A DNA stretch of 64,000 bases from the NCBI GenBank assembly GCA_964058845.1, contig CAXKVR010000336.1, positions 1 through 64,000 on the forward strand, given 5' to 3'. A program made the translations under genes and the position numbers. Shown here piece by piece: positions 23,161-33,691 of this stretch. The stretch comes from Carex sylvatica. Its lineage: Eukaryota > Streptophyta > Magnoliopsida > Poales > Cyperaceae. Position 1 is the first letter of the stretch. The number at the start of each line of letters is the position of its first letter. Under the pieces are notes generated by a model. The model ran no database searches. It saw nothing but the letters and a program-made list of their open reading frames with translations, and was not told the origin of the DNA.

Positions 23161-23362
23161 GAGAAGAGCTTGGGTCCAATGGTCATTAGACTCAAAGTGG
23201 TTTCAATGGGTTCACTCACAATCGGATCTGTTTTAAAATTTGTGCGCATGAATTTTAAAGCATATGCAAAAGTGCGCGTATGAATTCTAAAACAGATCTG
23301 ATGGTGAACGAACCCATTGAAATCACTTTGAGTTCAATGGTCGTCGAACCCAAGCTGCTCTC
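23161..23362. mobile_element. MULE-like foldback MITE (202 bp) with 10-bp TSD
   Basis: The two halves are inverted copies almost to the centre (GAGAAGAGCTTGGGT against GAGAGCAGCTTGGGT; CAAAGTG.TTTCAATGGGTT in both). An exact 10-bp direct repeat AATATATAAT lies at 23151-23160 and 23363-23372. The duplication length and palindromic form fit Mutator-type MITEs, though the duplication is AT-rich. Confidence 0.8.
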
Positions 23363-24261
23363 AATATATAATAGCTAGTAGCCTCACCGCATCCTTCTTC
23401 TTTTTTACTTACTAATAATATTATTATTGATACAAATTATATTTATAACGAGTCAAATAATTCTAATTCTAATTAGATATTTTTCTTTATTTTTACGAAA
23501 TTCTCTCAACCACTATAAACTACTTTATTTTTTTAATTCTACTTATATACACTTTTAATCACTCTAATACCTTAATTTCTATATTTGTTACCGACCAGAT
23601 TTCCAGGAACGGATTGAGAATTTTCATTAGGAAGAGGCAAAAAAATATCAAATCAGTTTAAATAGCTAATTGAATTTAAATCCATAAACTAATTAGGTAC
23701 TCGATAAAAAAAATAATACTTTAATTTATACTTTTCAATACTATAACTTTGTAATTTTTGATGCTCTAACTTGTAATCACTGTGACGTTCAATTTATTGT
23801 CTTAAAATTGGCATTTTTGACAATTAATTAATTGCTGCTCAGTGCTCGTAGATATTTTAATTGTTTTTTAATTTTTAAATGCATACTTTTGAAAAATAAA
23901 CTTTAAATATGCATATTCTTTTAGCCTTTTTTTTTTTTGAGAAATCCGTATTCTTTTAACTTATATTTAGATTTTCGTTCATAAAATTTAATAGCTATAT
24001 ATTACGCAAAAGTATTATTATCTTATATATATTATCGGATATTATTTATTATTACAAGTGCAAAATAGCTCCTCACAAAATTAAGTCCGAAGTGTAATAA
24101 TAATATTGTTAGCTTGACATAATTATGAATGCATGCGCAACATCAAATATACACCAAAATAATTTCCCACAAATGTCTAAAAGTGTAACTACTAGCTTGG
24201 CATAATTATGGATGCAACACCAAGTCACCAAATATAAAGAGAAATATTCTGGTAACCCGAG

Positions 24262-26005
24262 CCATCATACTAGCGCGTACTCTAAGTAGTTTAATAGAAA
24301 GAACTTTCAATATTGTCTAACTTTTATTTTCAGCGCTAATATCTAAATATTTAAAGCTATGTTTATAATATTTTACAATGTTACTCGCAAGCATATTAGA
24401 GTTTTGCAAAAACCCGGGTCGGGCGGCTCGTACCCGACCCGCCCATGCCCAGTACCCGGGGTACCCGTGCCCGAGCCCAGGTATGGGTCGGGTAAACGGG
24501 TACACGGGTACGGGCATAAAACGGGTAGGGTATGGTTATTTGGTTCAATACCCGGGCAAACCCGGCCCGAATTACACCCGTACCCGCCCGACCCGACCCG
24601 GCACCCGACCCCGTACCCGTACCCGTACCCGACCCGTACCCTTTAAAAAATTAAAAAAAATTAAAAAAAATTCAAATTTTTTTGAAATTTTGAATTTGCC
24701 GCCGAAAAAAAAACAGAAAAAAAAAAAAAAAAACAAACCGGGTACCCTACCCGGACCGCTCTACCCGTCAAGGGTACCACGGGTACGGGTATAAGACGGG
24801 TAGGGTATGAGTTTTGAAAAAAATACCCGTGATACCCGGCCCGTGATACCTGTATACCCGTGATACCCGTACCCGACCCATACCCGTACCGACCCCGGGT
24901 ATACCCTACCCGCCCGTACCCTACCCGTTAGCAAACCCCTAAAGCATATAAACCTCTGTATTAAAGTATTAAAATTCTAAATCTATATAGTTTTAACTCC
25001 TACTATTTTTGTCTTCAAGCCAAAAACAAAAAGATTCATTTCACTTACTCTTTTTTATTTTTTCTCTGATAATTATAATTTATTTTTCCGGCAATCCGTG
25101 ATAAATTTTACGAATATAAAAATATGAACGTTTTCTATTCGATTTTATCTTTCAAATAAGATCCATGAAGAAATATTTTTGAGTAATTTAAAGTCATTTT
25201 TTTTTTTAAGTAAAACTCATGAGCACTTTAAATTTTCAAGTTTTTAAATCTGAGTCTACAACCATTAAAATTTTCAAGGCTTTGTACATGAGGTTTATAT
25301 GATTTATAAATGAGCTTTGTAAATGCAGTATTATTGTTGAGGTTTATATACTTTGAAGTGTTATTGTTGAGGTTTAAATTATTTGTACATGAGGTTTATA
25401 TGTTTTATTCTAGAGATTTAAAGTGTTACTAATGAGGTTTATATTCTTGTACATGAGGTTTATATGTTTTATTCTAGAGATTTAAAGTGTTATTAATGAG
25501 GCTTATATGTTTGTACATGAGGTTTATATGCTTATAAATAGAGGTTTAAATTATTTTGAAGCAAAATTAAAAAAAAAAAAACTGAAAGTCACAAAGATTT
25601 AAAGTGAAAAAAAAAAATTACGACACAAATATAACTCGAAAGTTATTCTTCATGTATCTCATTTGAAAGAGAAAATCGGGTAAAAAATGTTTATATTTTT
25701 ATATTCACAAAATTCATCACGGATCGTCGAGAAAATAGATGAGAATAATTAAATAAAAAATAAAAAAAAGTTGGTGAAATAAATCTTTTCATTTTTAGCT
25801 TGAAAACAAAAGTAATTAGGAGTTAAAACTATACAGATTTAAAATTTTAATGCTTGCAGATAGAAGTTTAAATACTTGCGAGTAGCATTGTAAAATGTTA
25901 TAAACAGATCTTTAAATGTTTAGATATTAGCGCTAGAAACGAAAATTAGATAACATTAAAAGTTAATTTTGTTAAACTATTAGGGAGACACGCTCATGAT
26001 TTAAT
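24262..26005. mobile_element. Long-arm foldback element split by a hAT insertion
   Basis: The left arm (about 24262-24396 plus 24950-25200) pairs with the reverse complement of about 25600-26005. Shared blocks include AGCGCTAATATCTAAA, TTTTACAATG.TACTCGCAAG and GTTTTAACTCCTA. The loop (about 25260-25560) carries direct repeats of TGTACATGAGGTTTATATG. The left arm is interrupted by the hAT element 24397-24941, so this element is older. The outer ends are approximate and no target duplication was identified. Confidence 0.65.
24397..24941. mobile_element. Non-autonomous hAT element (545 bp), GC-rich CCCGTACCC arms
   Basis: Exact 8-bp target duplication AAGCATAT at 24389-24396 and 24942-24949. 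Ends TAGAGTTTTGCAAAAACCCG and, inverted, TAGGGGTTTGCTAACGGGTA. The body is made of ACCCGTACCCG-type repeats in both orientations around an A-rich centre. The 8-bp duplication and TAGGG-type ends define the hAT superfamily. No transposase; frames inside are repeat artefacts. A sister copy lies at 35301-35899 in the same orientation. Confidence 0.92.
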
Positions 26006-26292
26006 TTGATGTACAATTATCAGGTTTCAAATATAAATCCCCCCTAATCAATAAATGAAGCAAATTTAATCTTTTGAACTTATATCTTGTGCGGTAGTTG
26101 AATTCTCCACCGATTCAATCGCTCAATTTCACCAGAGAGTAGTTGACACTTTTGATAAATAATTTAGAAAAACTTATATTTTTAAAATTTAAAAATAATC
26201 ATATCATTTTCTAAAAATTAATAATATGTCGTGTGACTGGTTTTCATTAATATGAAAATCGGTGGGTTTTCCCACTTTTATAATATATATAT

Positions 26293-26723
26293 AGAGAGAT
26301 GGACTTGGATGAGTTATGATTCACCAAGCGTTTGTACTTTACTCCGTATTTTTATTTTGAAAGTTCAAACGACTGATTTGAACTGTTAGATGTGATTTCT
26401 ATATTGAAATGTTCTTGGAGACCAAATTTTATATTTTTTTAGAATTTTTTTACTATTTATTAACTATTTTTGAAAATTACTATTTTGCTGTGAACAGTAA
26501 AAACAGTAAAATTTTATGGACCATCGGATTAGCAATTTTAAAAAATACTTAATAAATAGTAAAAAAAATTAAAAAATATAAAATTTGGTTTCCAAGCACA
26601 TTTCAATATGGAGAACAAGATGAACGGTTCGGATCGGTTGTTTGAATTTTCAAAATAGCTAAAATGATCCATGACTCACCAACGCGAAATAAGCCATGGC
26701 TCATTTTAGCCCAACTCTCTCTC
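26293..26723. mobile_element. Foldback element (copy E) in TA repeat
   Basis: Reverse orientation of the B/K type: starts GATGGACTTGG and ends TTTTAGCCCAACT. Inner arms carry the GGAGACCAAATTTTATA core. TA runs flank both sides. Confidence 0.8.
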
Positions 26724-26744
26724 TATATATATATATATATATAT

Positions 26745-27148
26745 GAGATTGGCTAATATATAAACGTTTGTTCATTGACTCAGGAACAAACGGTTTGGTT
26801 CTCTAATTTTCAAAGTCCAAACAGTCGATTCAAACCGTTAGATATTCAATCTATATTAAAATATGCTTGGATACCAAATTTTACATTTTTTGGAATATTT
26901 TTACTATTTATTAAGATGATTTGAAAATCGCTGTTTTTTAGTGGTGCAGAATTTTAATAAAAACAATGATTTTCCAACCATCTTAATAAATATTAAAAAA
27001 AATTCAAAAAAATGTAAAATTTGGTTTCCAAGCATATTTTTATATAGATTGAATATCTAACGGTTTGGATCGACTGTTTAGACTTTAAAAATTGGAGAAC
27101 CGAACCGTTTGTTCTTGAGTCCAGGAACAAACGTTTGTATATTAGCCA

Positions 27149-27150
<2 letters not shown>
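26745..27150. mobile_element. Foldback element (copy F) in TA repeat
   Basis: Outer arms ATTGGCTAATATATAAACG and inverse CGTTTGTATATTAGCCAAT; core arms shared with the family. It is separated from E and G only by TA/GA microsatellites. Confidence 0.82.
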
Positions 27151-27183
<33 letters not shown>

Positions 27184-27598
27184 TAGGCTAATATACAATT
27201 GATTGCTCCTAGCCTTCTGTACAACCAAGTCGTTTTTTGATTTTTAAAGTCCACATGATTGATCCAAACCGTTTAATGTCATTTTCATATTAAAATGTAC
27301 TTGGAGACCAAATTTTATATTTTTTGAAATTTGTTTACTATTTATTAAGCCACGTTGAAAATCGCTGATCCAACGGTAGCTTCTGAATTTTACTGTTTGG
27401 TAAGCCATAATTGGATCAACGATTTTCAAAGTGGCTTAATAAATAGTAAAAAAAAATTAAAAAATATAAAATTTGGTCTCCAAGCACATTTTAATATGGA
27501 GATGACATCTAACGGTTTGGATCGATTATTTGGACTTTAAAAATTAGAAAACGACTTGGTTGTACGAAAGGCTAGGAACAATCGATTGTATATTAGAC
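27184..27598. mobile_element. Foldback element (copy G)
   Basis: Outer arms AGGCTAATATACAATTGATT and inverse AATCGATTGTATATTAG; inner stem includes CCACGTTGAAAATCGCTGAT and its inverse. It shares the first bases of its ends with F but diverges after GGCTAATATA. Confidence 0.82.
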
Positions 27599-29612
27599 TT
27601 AATTTTAATTGTTAGAATCATTACTGTGCTATACACAATTAAATTATTTAGATTAAAATTGAGTTCTTAAAAAACAATTAAATTTTGCACTCGTAAAATG
27701 TATTGAATATTTGATAAGGTCGGGTTGAGAAAAAGAAGAAGAAGAAGAATAAAGCATGCTGACCAAACGGTTCGGTGATTCATTATTCCAACTCAGAATA
27801 TTCAATTTTCTCAATCTTACCTTGAATTTGTCAAATAATAAAATCTTGGATGCTTACTAATTAAGTTATTGACTTTATGTTTTAAATTTTCTTCATAACA
27901 CAACACTCCAAAAATTCGACCGAATAAACTTATTGAAATGATTTAAAAGGGATGTTGTGTGGCCATGTAAAAGTTTGATATGACCATGTAAAAATTGTGT
28001 ATTTACACAAGTTTGCTCAACTGCAAGAAAATAATGTATACTTTCTTCTTTGTGTGGCTTTAAGATTTCGTTTTTTTTTTAATAAGATTAAAAATCTAGC
28101 TGCAAGTAGGGGTGTTCATTGGTTCGGCCTGATTAAAACCAAAATAAAATAGAAAAAATAAAAAATTTATTCAGTTTCCAAAAATATATTTATTTGATAT
28201 TATACTTTTAGATATGTAATTCTTGAACATGGTGGCACACGCCAGGCCACTCTAAAATTCCCAATACACTTGTCAATCAAATAGGGTTACATTATTTAAA
28301 ATAAAAATATTAGAGGGTTGTATTTGAAAAATATTCCTAAAAGAGGACAAAATGAGTGCTCCACTAGGTCTCTTTGGGTAACTATTAATTATTGGTGTAG
28401 TTGTCAATGCCATTTTCATAGCAAGATATGTTAGGGGATAGCTATTGTTTTGTTTTGGCCATTAGGCAGAAAGGTCCCCTTTTAACTTTATTAACAAATC
28501 TTTTGACCTTGCATCTACCCTACTAAAGGCTCATGTCATGTGTTCTAGCTAATAAAATTATTCTTTGCATTCACACATATCCCGGTGCTATAAGTCTATT
28601 CTATTGATGGAGATTTCTTTGAATTTGTGGTCGAAAATTTATCTTTACTTAAACAAATATATGTCAACATATTAAAGTTGTATTCATGGAAATGAATCCG
28701 CTGTTATTCTTGAGGAAATAACATGTTCATGTTATTTCGATTCCAACTGTTCATATTTTTCTCTTTACGGAAAATCTTCTTCATGTGCGAATTTCAACTA
28801 ATATTAACAATCGGGATCAGAATAACAACAGATTTATTCCCTGTATTCATTCATTTGGAAAGCATTTTATTTCATGGATGTTTAAATTATATATCAAAGT
28901 CAATTTTTGATTGAGCTAATTAACAAAACCACAAGCTAGCATAATCTCTCAATTTATCTTGATAATTATTTTTTGCTATTTATAGGGACAAATAATGATC
29001 CTTTGCAATTTTAAAGAAATTTGTTGTTTGTTCTCAGGACAGAACTAGATATATAACTATTTTGTAACTTTTTTATGAGAAAACTATAATAACATTTTAT
29101 TGTAAAAATTAGAAACTTAAAAAAAAAATTATAGGTGGCTTAGCCCTCTTATCCTCTACTCATTTAAATTTGAATCGTTTGGAGTAATCTTAATCCACCA
29201 GTTGCTATCCACGTAATTAAACTTTTGTTGGTAAAATAATATAACATGTATTGGGGGTGAAGAAAATAATATTATGTTGTAGCAAACATGGAGTATTTAC
29301 ATTTTTGCAAAAATGTAAAGAGGAATTCGTTCATATTTAAAAATGTAATTAATGTCAAGTGGAAAAGGTATAGCTATTTTATTTTGCTTTCCTGGATTAT
29401 TTATTGAAATTAGAATGAAAGCAACAAATGTCTTAAAGCTATTTTAAAATCAGTCAATTTTTACCCAATTAATGGCATGGCTATGAGCAGTGGAAGCCCA
29501 TAACAATATTTCACATGTCGCAACAAATAAAATTCAGCCCATAATATATGGGCCCATTTTGTCAGTTAGAAACATTCTGCTCCAGGCCTCCGGTTAAAGC
29601 GAATTCATATCA
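27599..29612. other. Intergenic; one orphan hAT-like end at 28107
   Basis: No gene-like frame. At 28107 TAGGGGTGTTCATTGGTTCG is a typical hAT left end preceded by GCTGCAAG, but no matching right end or second GCTGCAAG was found, so it is probably a truncated element. The rest is AT-rich with no recognisable structure. Confidence 0.5.
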
Positions 29613-29623
29613 CCTTGCCTACG

Positions 29624-29758
29624 AGTTCGTATCCTCTGTGATATCTCATATTTTGCGTGACCGACGTGTCCGGTGCCTATTCGGGGTGACGTACGGGCCA
29701 GTATTATTTGAGCTTTGAGATTTGCGCAAAATATGAGATATCTCAGAGGATGCGAATT
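29624..29758. mobile_element. MULE-like MITE (135 bp) with 11-bp TSD
   Basis: Exact 11-bp direct repeat CCTTGCCTACG at 29613-29623 and 29759-29769. Inverted ends AGTTCGTATCCTCTGTGATA and AATTCGCATCCTCTGAGATA continue through TCTCATATTTTGCG. Related to 1573-1775. It lies about 320 bp upstream of the histone-fold gene. Confidence 0.82.
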
Positions 29759-29813
29759 CCTTGCCTACGGGCTTCTCTCCAACAAAAAAAATAATAAATT
29801 CATATGACCTTAG

Positions 29814-29952
29814 GTAACAGAAATTTCAGTTTAGATTCGAACCGTTTCGTCTTCCTTGGCACGAATATTAAAGGATCCGTGCATTTCATCTCGGACCGGA
29901 TTGGTACGGATTCTGATCGGACGGTCAGATCTAACCTCAAATATTGTGATAC
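29814..29952. mobile_element. Small foldback MITE upstream of NF-YC13-like gene
   Basis: Ends GTAACAGAAATTTCAGTTTA and, inverted, GTATCACAATATTTGAGGTT; the centre has GCACGAATATTAAAGG and TCTGATCGGACGGTCAGATC. It is the second copy of the element at 8881-9021, centre inverted. It ends 129 bp upstream of the start codon. Confidence 0.68.
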
Positions 29953-30001
29953 TTCAAAGGATTCAAGCTGTATACAATACTTAACAATTTGCCCCAGATC
30001 T

Positions 30002-30009
30002 GGCGGGAA
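30002..30009 (+). promoter_or_regulatory. E2F-like site upstream of NF-YC13-like gene
   Basis: GGCGGGAA (TTCCCGCC on the other strand) lies about 73 bp upstream of the ATG. A perfect TTTCCCGCC also occurs inside the coding region at 30290-30298. E2F/DP sites of this form control S-phase genes in plants; use here is inferred from sequence and gene type. Confidence 0.5.
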
Positions 30010-30081
30010 CATTTCCCTCCAAAATCTCATAAGCAAACAAGGAAGAGAGCAACCCAACGAATCGGATCAAACCCCTCTACA

Positions 30082-30567
30082 ATGGAAGCAGAGCCAGAAA
30101 ATCAATCGATAAACAGAGAAGAAGCACCTCCGCCTCCGCCTCTCACCCCATCCTTCCCTCAAGGTAAGATCAAGCGAATCATGAAGCTAGATCGAGACAT
30201 AAAGAAGGCCACCGCAGAAGCAACCCTGGCCATCTCTCTTGCTACCGAGCTGTTCATCCAGTCTCTGGCTGCTGGGGCCCATGCTGAAATTTCCCGCCGT
30301 GGTCGTCGCATCGTCAAAGCAGAGCATGTCCAATCTGCCATACGGGCCCACCAACCGACTGCTGATTTCCTTCTTGATTGCCTCTCCCAACCGCCGCCTC
30401 CATCCTCCCGGCGTAGTGGTGGTGCCACGTGTGAAACAGCATCAGAGGGAAAGGAGAAGGATAATGAGACAGAGAAGGAGAAGCCTCTGCCGCGTGGGAC
30501 CCAGCGGATCGACCAGTTCTTTCACAAAACCTCTGTGGCTCCTGACCCCAATCCGGTTGAGCAGTGA
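30082..30567 (+). CDS. NF-YC13: Histone-fold protein, NF-YC13/CHRAC-type
   Basis: Single exon, 161 aa, starting at the first ATG in frame. The CBF/NF-Y histone fold spans about 27-100: GKIKRIMKLDRDIKKATAEA, then an ATELFIQSLA helix, then VKAEHVQSAI and HQPTADFLLD. This matches the atypical NF-YC group represented by Arabidopsis NF-YC13, whose nearest animal relatives are CHRAC/pol-epsilon small subunits rather than CCAAT-binding NF-YC. The C-terminus ends in GTQRIDQFFHK (139-149), a PCNA-interacting-peptide-like motif also found as GTRRIDDFF in NF-YC13 as I recall it. A chromatin or replication-linked role is therefore more likely than CCAAT binding. The Pro-rich N-terminus and charged linker (111-135) look disordered. 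Confidence 0.88.
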   Translation: MEAEPENQSINREEAPPPPPLTPSFPQGKIKRIMKLDRDIKKATAEATLAISLATELFIQSLAAGAHAEISRRGRRIVKAEHVQSAIRAHQPTADFLLDCLSQPPPPSSRRSGGATCETASEGKEKDNETEKEKPLPRGTQRIDQFFHKTSVAPDPNPVEQ

Positions 30568-32104
30568 GATTTGTGATGTGTTTTTTCTTCTGACAATTTT
30601 ACCCTTCGTGTATTCCAACTGAAGAAATTAATATGAATATTTGTTTGTAGTTTTTTTCTTCTGCTTGAGTTATGAACTTAATTACCATATTGGCTTCTCT
30701 TAAAAAAATTTACTCAGATAAGCTCAGGTGCTAACAATCAGTTCTTATCCTTTGTGACTTTTTGGCTGTTGCCATACCGTGATGTGAGTCGATTATAACC
30801 AGAGCCTATAGTTATGATTGCCAAAACATGCAACTCAAGTGTGGGGTGGGGGGATCCATAATTGTGCTCAACTTCTGGTACCTGGTTGTACCAATATCAG
30901 TTGATGTTGTAAATGAACCTCCTAGTGCAAAATTACAATAGTACTTCTTTGTTTGACATTTCTTTTCATTTGATGAAATTTTGTACGTGTAATTTATGGA
31001 TATTTTATTTTCATTAAAATAACAGAAAGAACAGAACCTGAGGATATGGCATAAAAATAAAACTTAAAAAAGCTGTAATAGAAAAATTGATTGAGAGAAA
31101 AACAGAGAGACAAGTGCTGTAGCACAGAGGATTGGCCTTGAACATGTATGTTAAATATCTCTTGATGGTAGCAATCTAAAACTAAAAGAATGAACTAAAG
31201 AATATGCAGATGTTGAGGTTTTAATGTTAGTTTTGTCATAAGACCAGGCCCGGTCCGGCCCATTACGAGTAATTCTGAGCTGGCCCATAGTCTTTAATAA
31301 ATAAGGCAAGTCTGATTTAATGATTTTATGGAGTGCATAAGTATTTACTTTGCAGTGAAATTAATTAATTATCTTTACTTCTTTTTTTTCTGGATTCAAT
31401 TAGGTTCCTGAATTTATGAGCGCAGTTTAGGTTTGATGGACGATGGGCACTACTAATGTGCATTAATATTCGTGCGTACAAATCTCAGAGCGGGACATGC
31501 GCAAGTCTTAAAGTGCATTGGAAGACTCTAGTGCCCATCGGAATTTAATATGTAAATACTTCCAATCCTTTAATAATTTACTAAATAATTGAACTAACAA
31601 TATCAATATTCAATTTTGTAAGCAACAAAAGACATCTAAAGTTATGAAGAATAGGATATTATTTTTAAGATATTGACATTTAAACGGACGCACTGGAAAA
31701 AGGTTTGATTGAATCACTTGTAGTAGATTAGCATTTTGAATCTTTGATTGAATACCTTTAAACAAAAAATAAAAAGCTTGTTTCAAATGAAGACCCCAAA
31801 CAAAACAAACTACCATCTTTAAAATTTGACAGCTATGATGCTATTAAAAGTTGTATCAATGGTTGTTATGAAAAAAAATGCAATGGTGGAAGGGATAAGA
31901 ATGGACAAAAGTTTTTGGGAGGATAATGGCTTGTATCTTTCACAAGTTATCATGATTGATATATATATATCAAGTTGTAGAGATGCCATGCCATTATATT
32001 TACCATGGGGCCCGGTTCGCCACCAACGGTTATTGGTAATTTCAAAGAGCAAAAATAAAAGAAATCCGGATAAATAGTCAACGGTTCGTCTACTATTAGG
32101 AACT
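30568..32104. other. Intergenic with one small foldback
   Basis: Includes the likely 3' UTR of the histone-fold gene. No other gene-like frame. A 100-bp foldback (31441-31540) is listed separately. Confidence 0.55.
31441..31540. mobile_element. 100-bp foldback MITE
   Basis: Inverted ends CGATGGGCACTACTAATGTG and CGATGGGCACTAGAGTCTTC (right end reversed), with AATGCACT further in. No clear target duplication, so assignment to a superfamily is not possible. Confidence 0.6.
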
Positions 32105-32112
32105 ATCCCATG

Positions 32113-32870
32113 TCCCAACTGGCAAAAAAGCTCGTGGTTCGTGGTTCGCTTGGTGTTCGGCCGAGACTTGATTGATAACAACTCATTCGTTAATGGATTG
32201 AGTTAAAATTAGCTCGCTCGCTACATATTCGAGCTAAAATTAATGAGTTTGAGTTTGAGTTTGACCTGACTCGACACAAGCTAGCTCGGTCGTTAACGAA
32301 CTATTTAATATACATAGTTTAATAATTTAATCGAATCCGTTAACTTTAGATTGAGGATATTATGATTTATGGATGTTATAGTCAATGTTATGGCAATTGT
32401 ATTTTAGACTGTGTTTAAGTTGATTGATAATTGTGTATGAAATATGTGTGAATTAATTATAAGCAATTAAGTTAATTTGTATGAATTTGTTTGATTTGGT
32501 ATGTATGAATTTATTCTGTGAATATGTTTGTATGAATTTAGGATTTTGATATATTTGTATGTATGAATTTAGCTGTAAACTTAATTTATAGTAGTTAATT
32601 TGCTTAATTACAATTGAATTAAGAATATTCCTCAGTAATTAGTTATATAAATATTATTTTGTTTTAGTCATAATTGATAAGATGTGTTATGAAAATTTAA
32701 GATATAGCAGAAAAAAAAATATACAAATTTATAAATCTGCCAAGTTAGTAACGAGCTAGCTCGGTTCACTCGGGACCTAAAATTCAAATTCGCTCGTTTA
32801 GCTTAATACACCAACAAATTAAGTACGAGTATAACCTAACTTGCTCTTTAACAACTCGTTGTCACCCCTA
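32113..32870. mobile_element. Non-autonomous hAT element (758 bp)
   Basis: Exact 8-bp target duplication ATCCCATG at 32105-32112 and 32871-32878. The right end (inverted) is TAGGGGTGACAACGAGTTG; the left end is degenerate (TCCCAACTGGCAAAAAAGC). Both ends have GAGCTAGCTCG/CTCGTT-rich subterminal blocks. No transposase. Confidence 0.8.
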
Positions 32871-33269
32871 ATCCCATGTGACTATGTGAGGATTATGTTT
32901 CAAGTTGAAAAGTATAAATCTTTTTTAAACTTTGCTACAAAGATAGTTTCAACATGTAGCAAAATTTAATTGGTGGACGAGTCTGGAATATTTTTGCCTC
33001 TTGTAGCCGGTCTCAAAATGTAAAAGTAAAAGAGAAAATAAAATAAAAAATGAGACCTGTATTAACTTTTTAATTTAGTGATCCCTATCTTTTTGGGCCC
33101 TCGTTTAGATACAAGTCAAGAGCTTTTAATATTTAATTTAGCCCTTTTTTAGGCATTTCTCCCCCCTCTAAAGTTTATAATATCATACCAATCTAAATAT
33201 AATAAATTCACAAACTTATCTATTTTATTGTCTTTTCCATTAAAACTCATTTTAAATTATAAACTCAGT

Positions 33270-33691
33270 GAGATTGACTTGGGTGAGTCATGGCTCACTA
33301 AGCGTTGATGCTCCACGCTATATTTTCATTTTGAAAGTCCAAACACTCGATCCGAACTGTTAGATGTGATATCTATATTAAAATATACTTGGCAACTAAA
33401 TTTTATATTTTTTGAATTTTTTTTTATTATTTATTAAGCCACTTTGAAAATCTGAAAATCCGGGTGAACAATAAAAACAGTAAAAATTTCTGGACCGCCG
33501 GATCAGTGATTTTCAAAGTGGCTAAATAAATAGTAACAAAATTTCAAAAAATGTAAAATTTGGTCTCCAAGCACATTTCAATATGGTGAACAAGATGAAC
33601 GGTTGGGATCGGTTGTTTGGATTTTTAAAATGACTAAAATAAGCCATGGAACACCAACGCTTGTTGAGCCATGGCTCGTTTTAGCCATCTC
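33270..33691. mobile_element. Foldback element (copy H) with TA repeat on the right
   Basis: Starts GAGATTGACTTGGGTGAG, ends GGCTCGTTTTAGCCATCTCA; B/E/K type with the shared core (TTTGGTCTCCAAGCACATTT near 33560). The left side is not in a clean TA run, unlike most copies. Confidence 0.78.

Noticed and set aside
24359..24794. Proline/Arg/Thr-rich frames of 95 and 138 aa
   Set aside because: Products of the ACCCGTACCC repeats of a hAT MITE with exact 8-bp duplications, not a gene.
31819..32181. 120-aa minus-strand frame
   Set aside because: No recognisable domain; it spans the left border of a hAT element and is low complexity.
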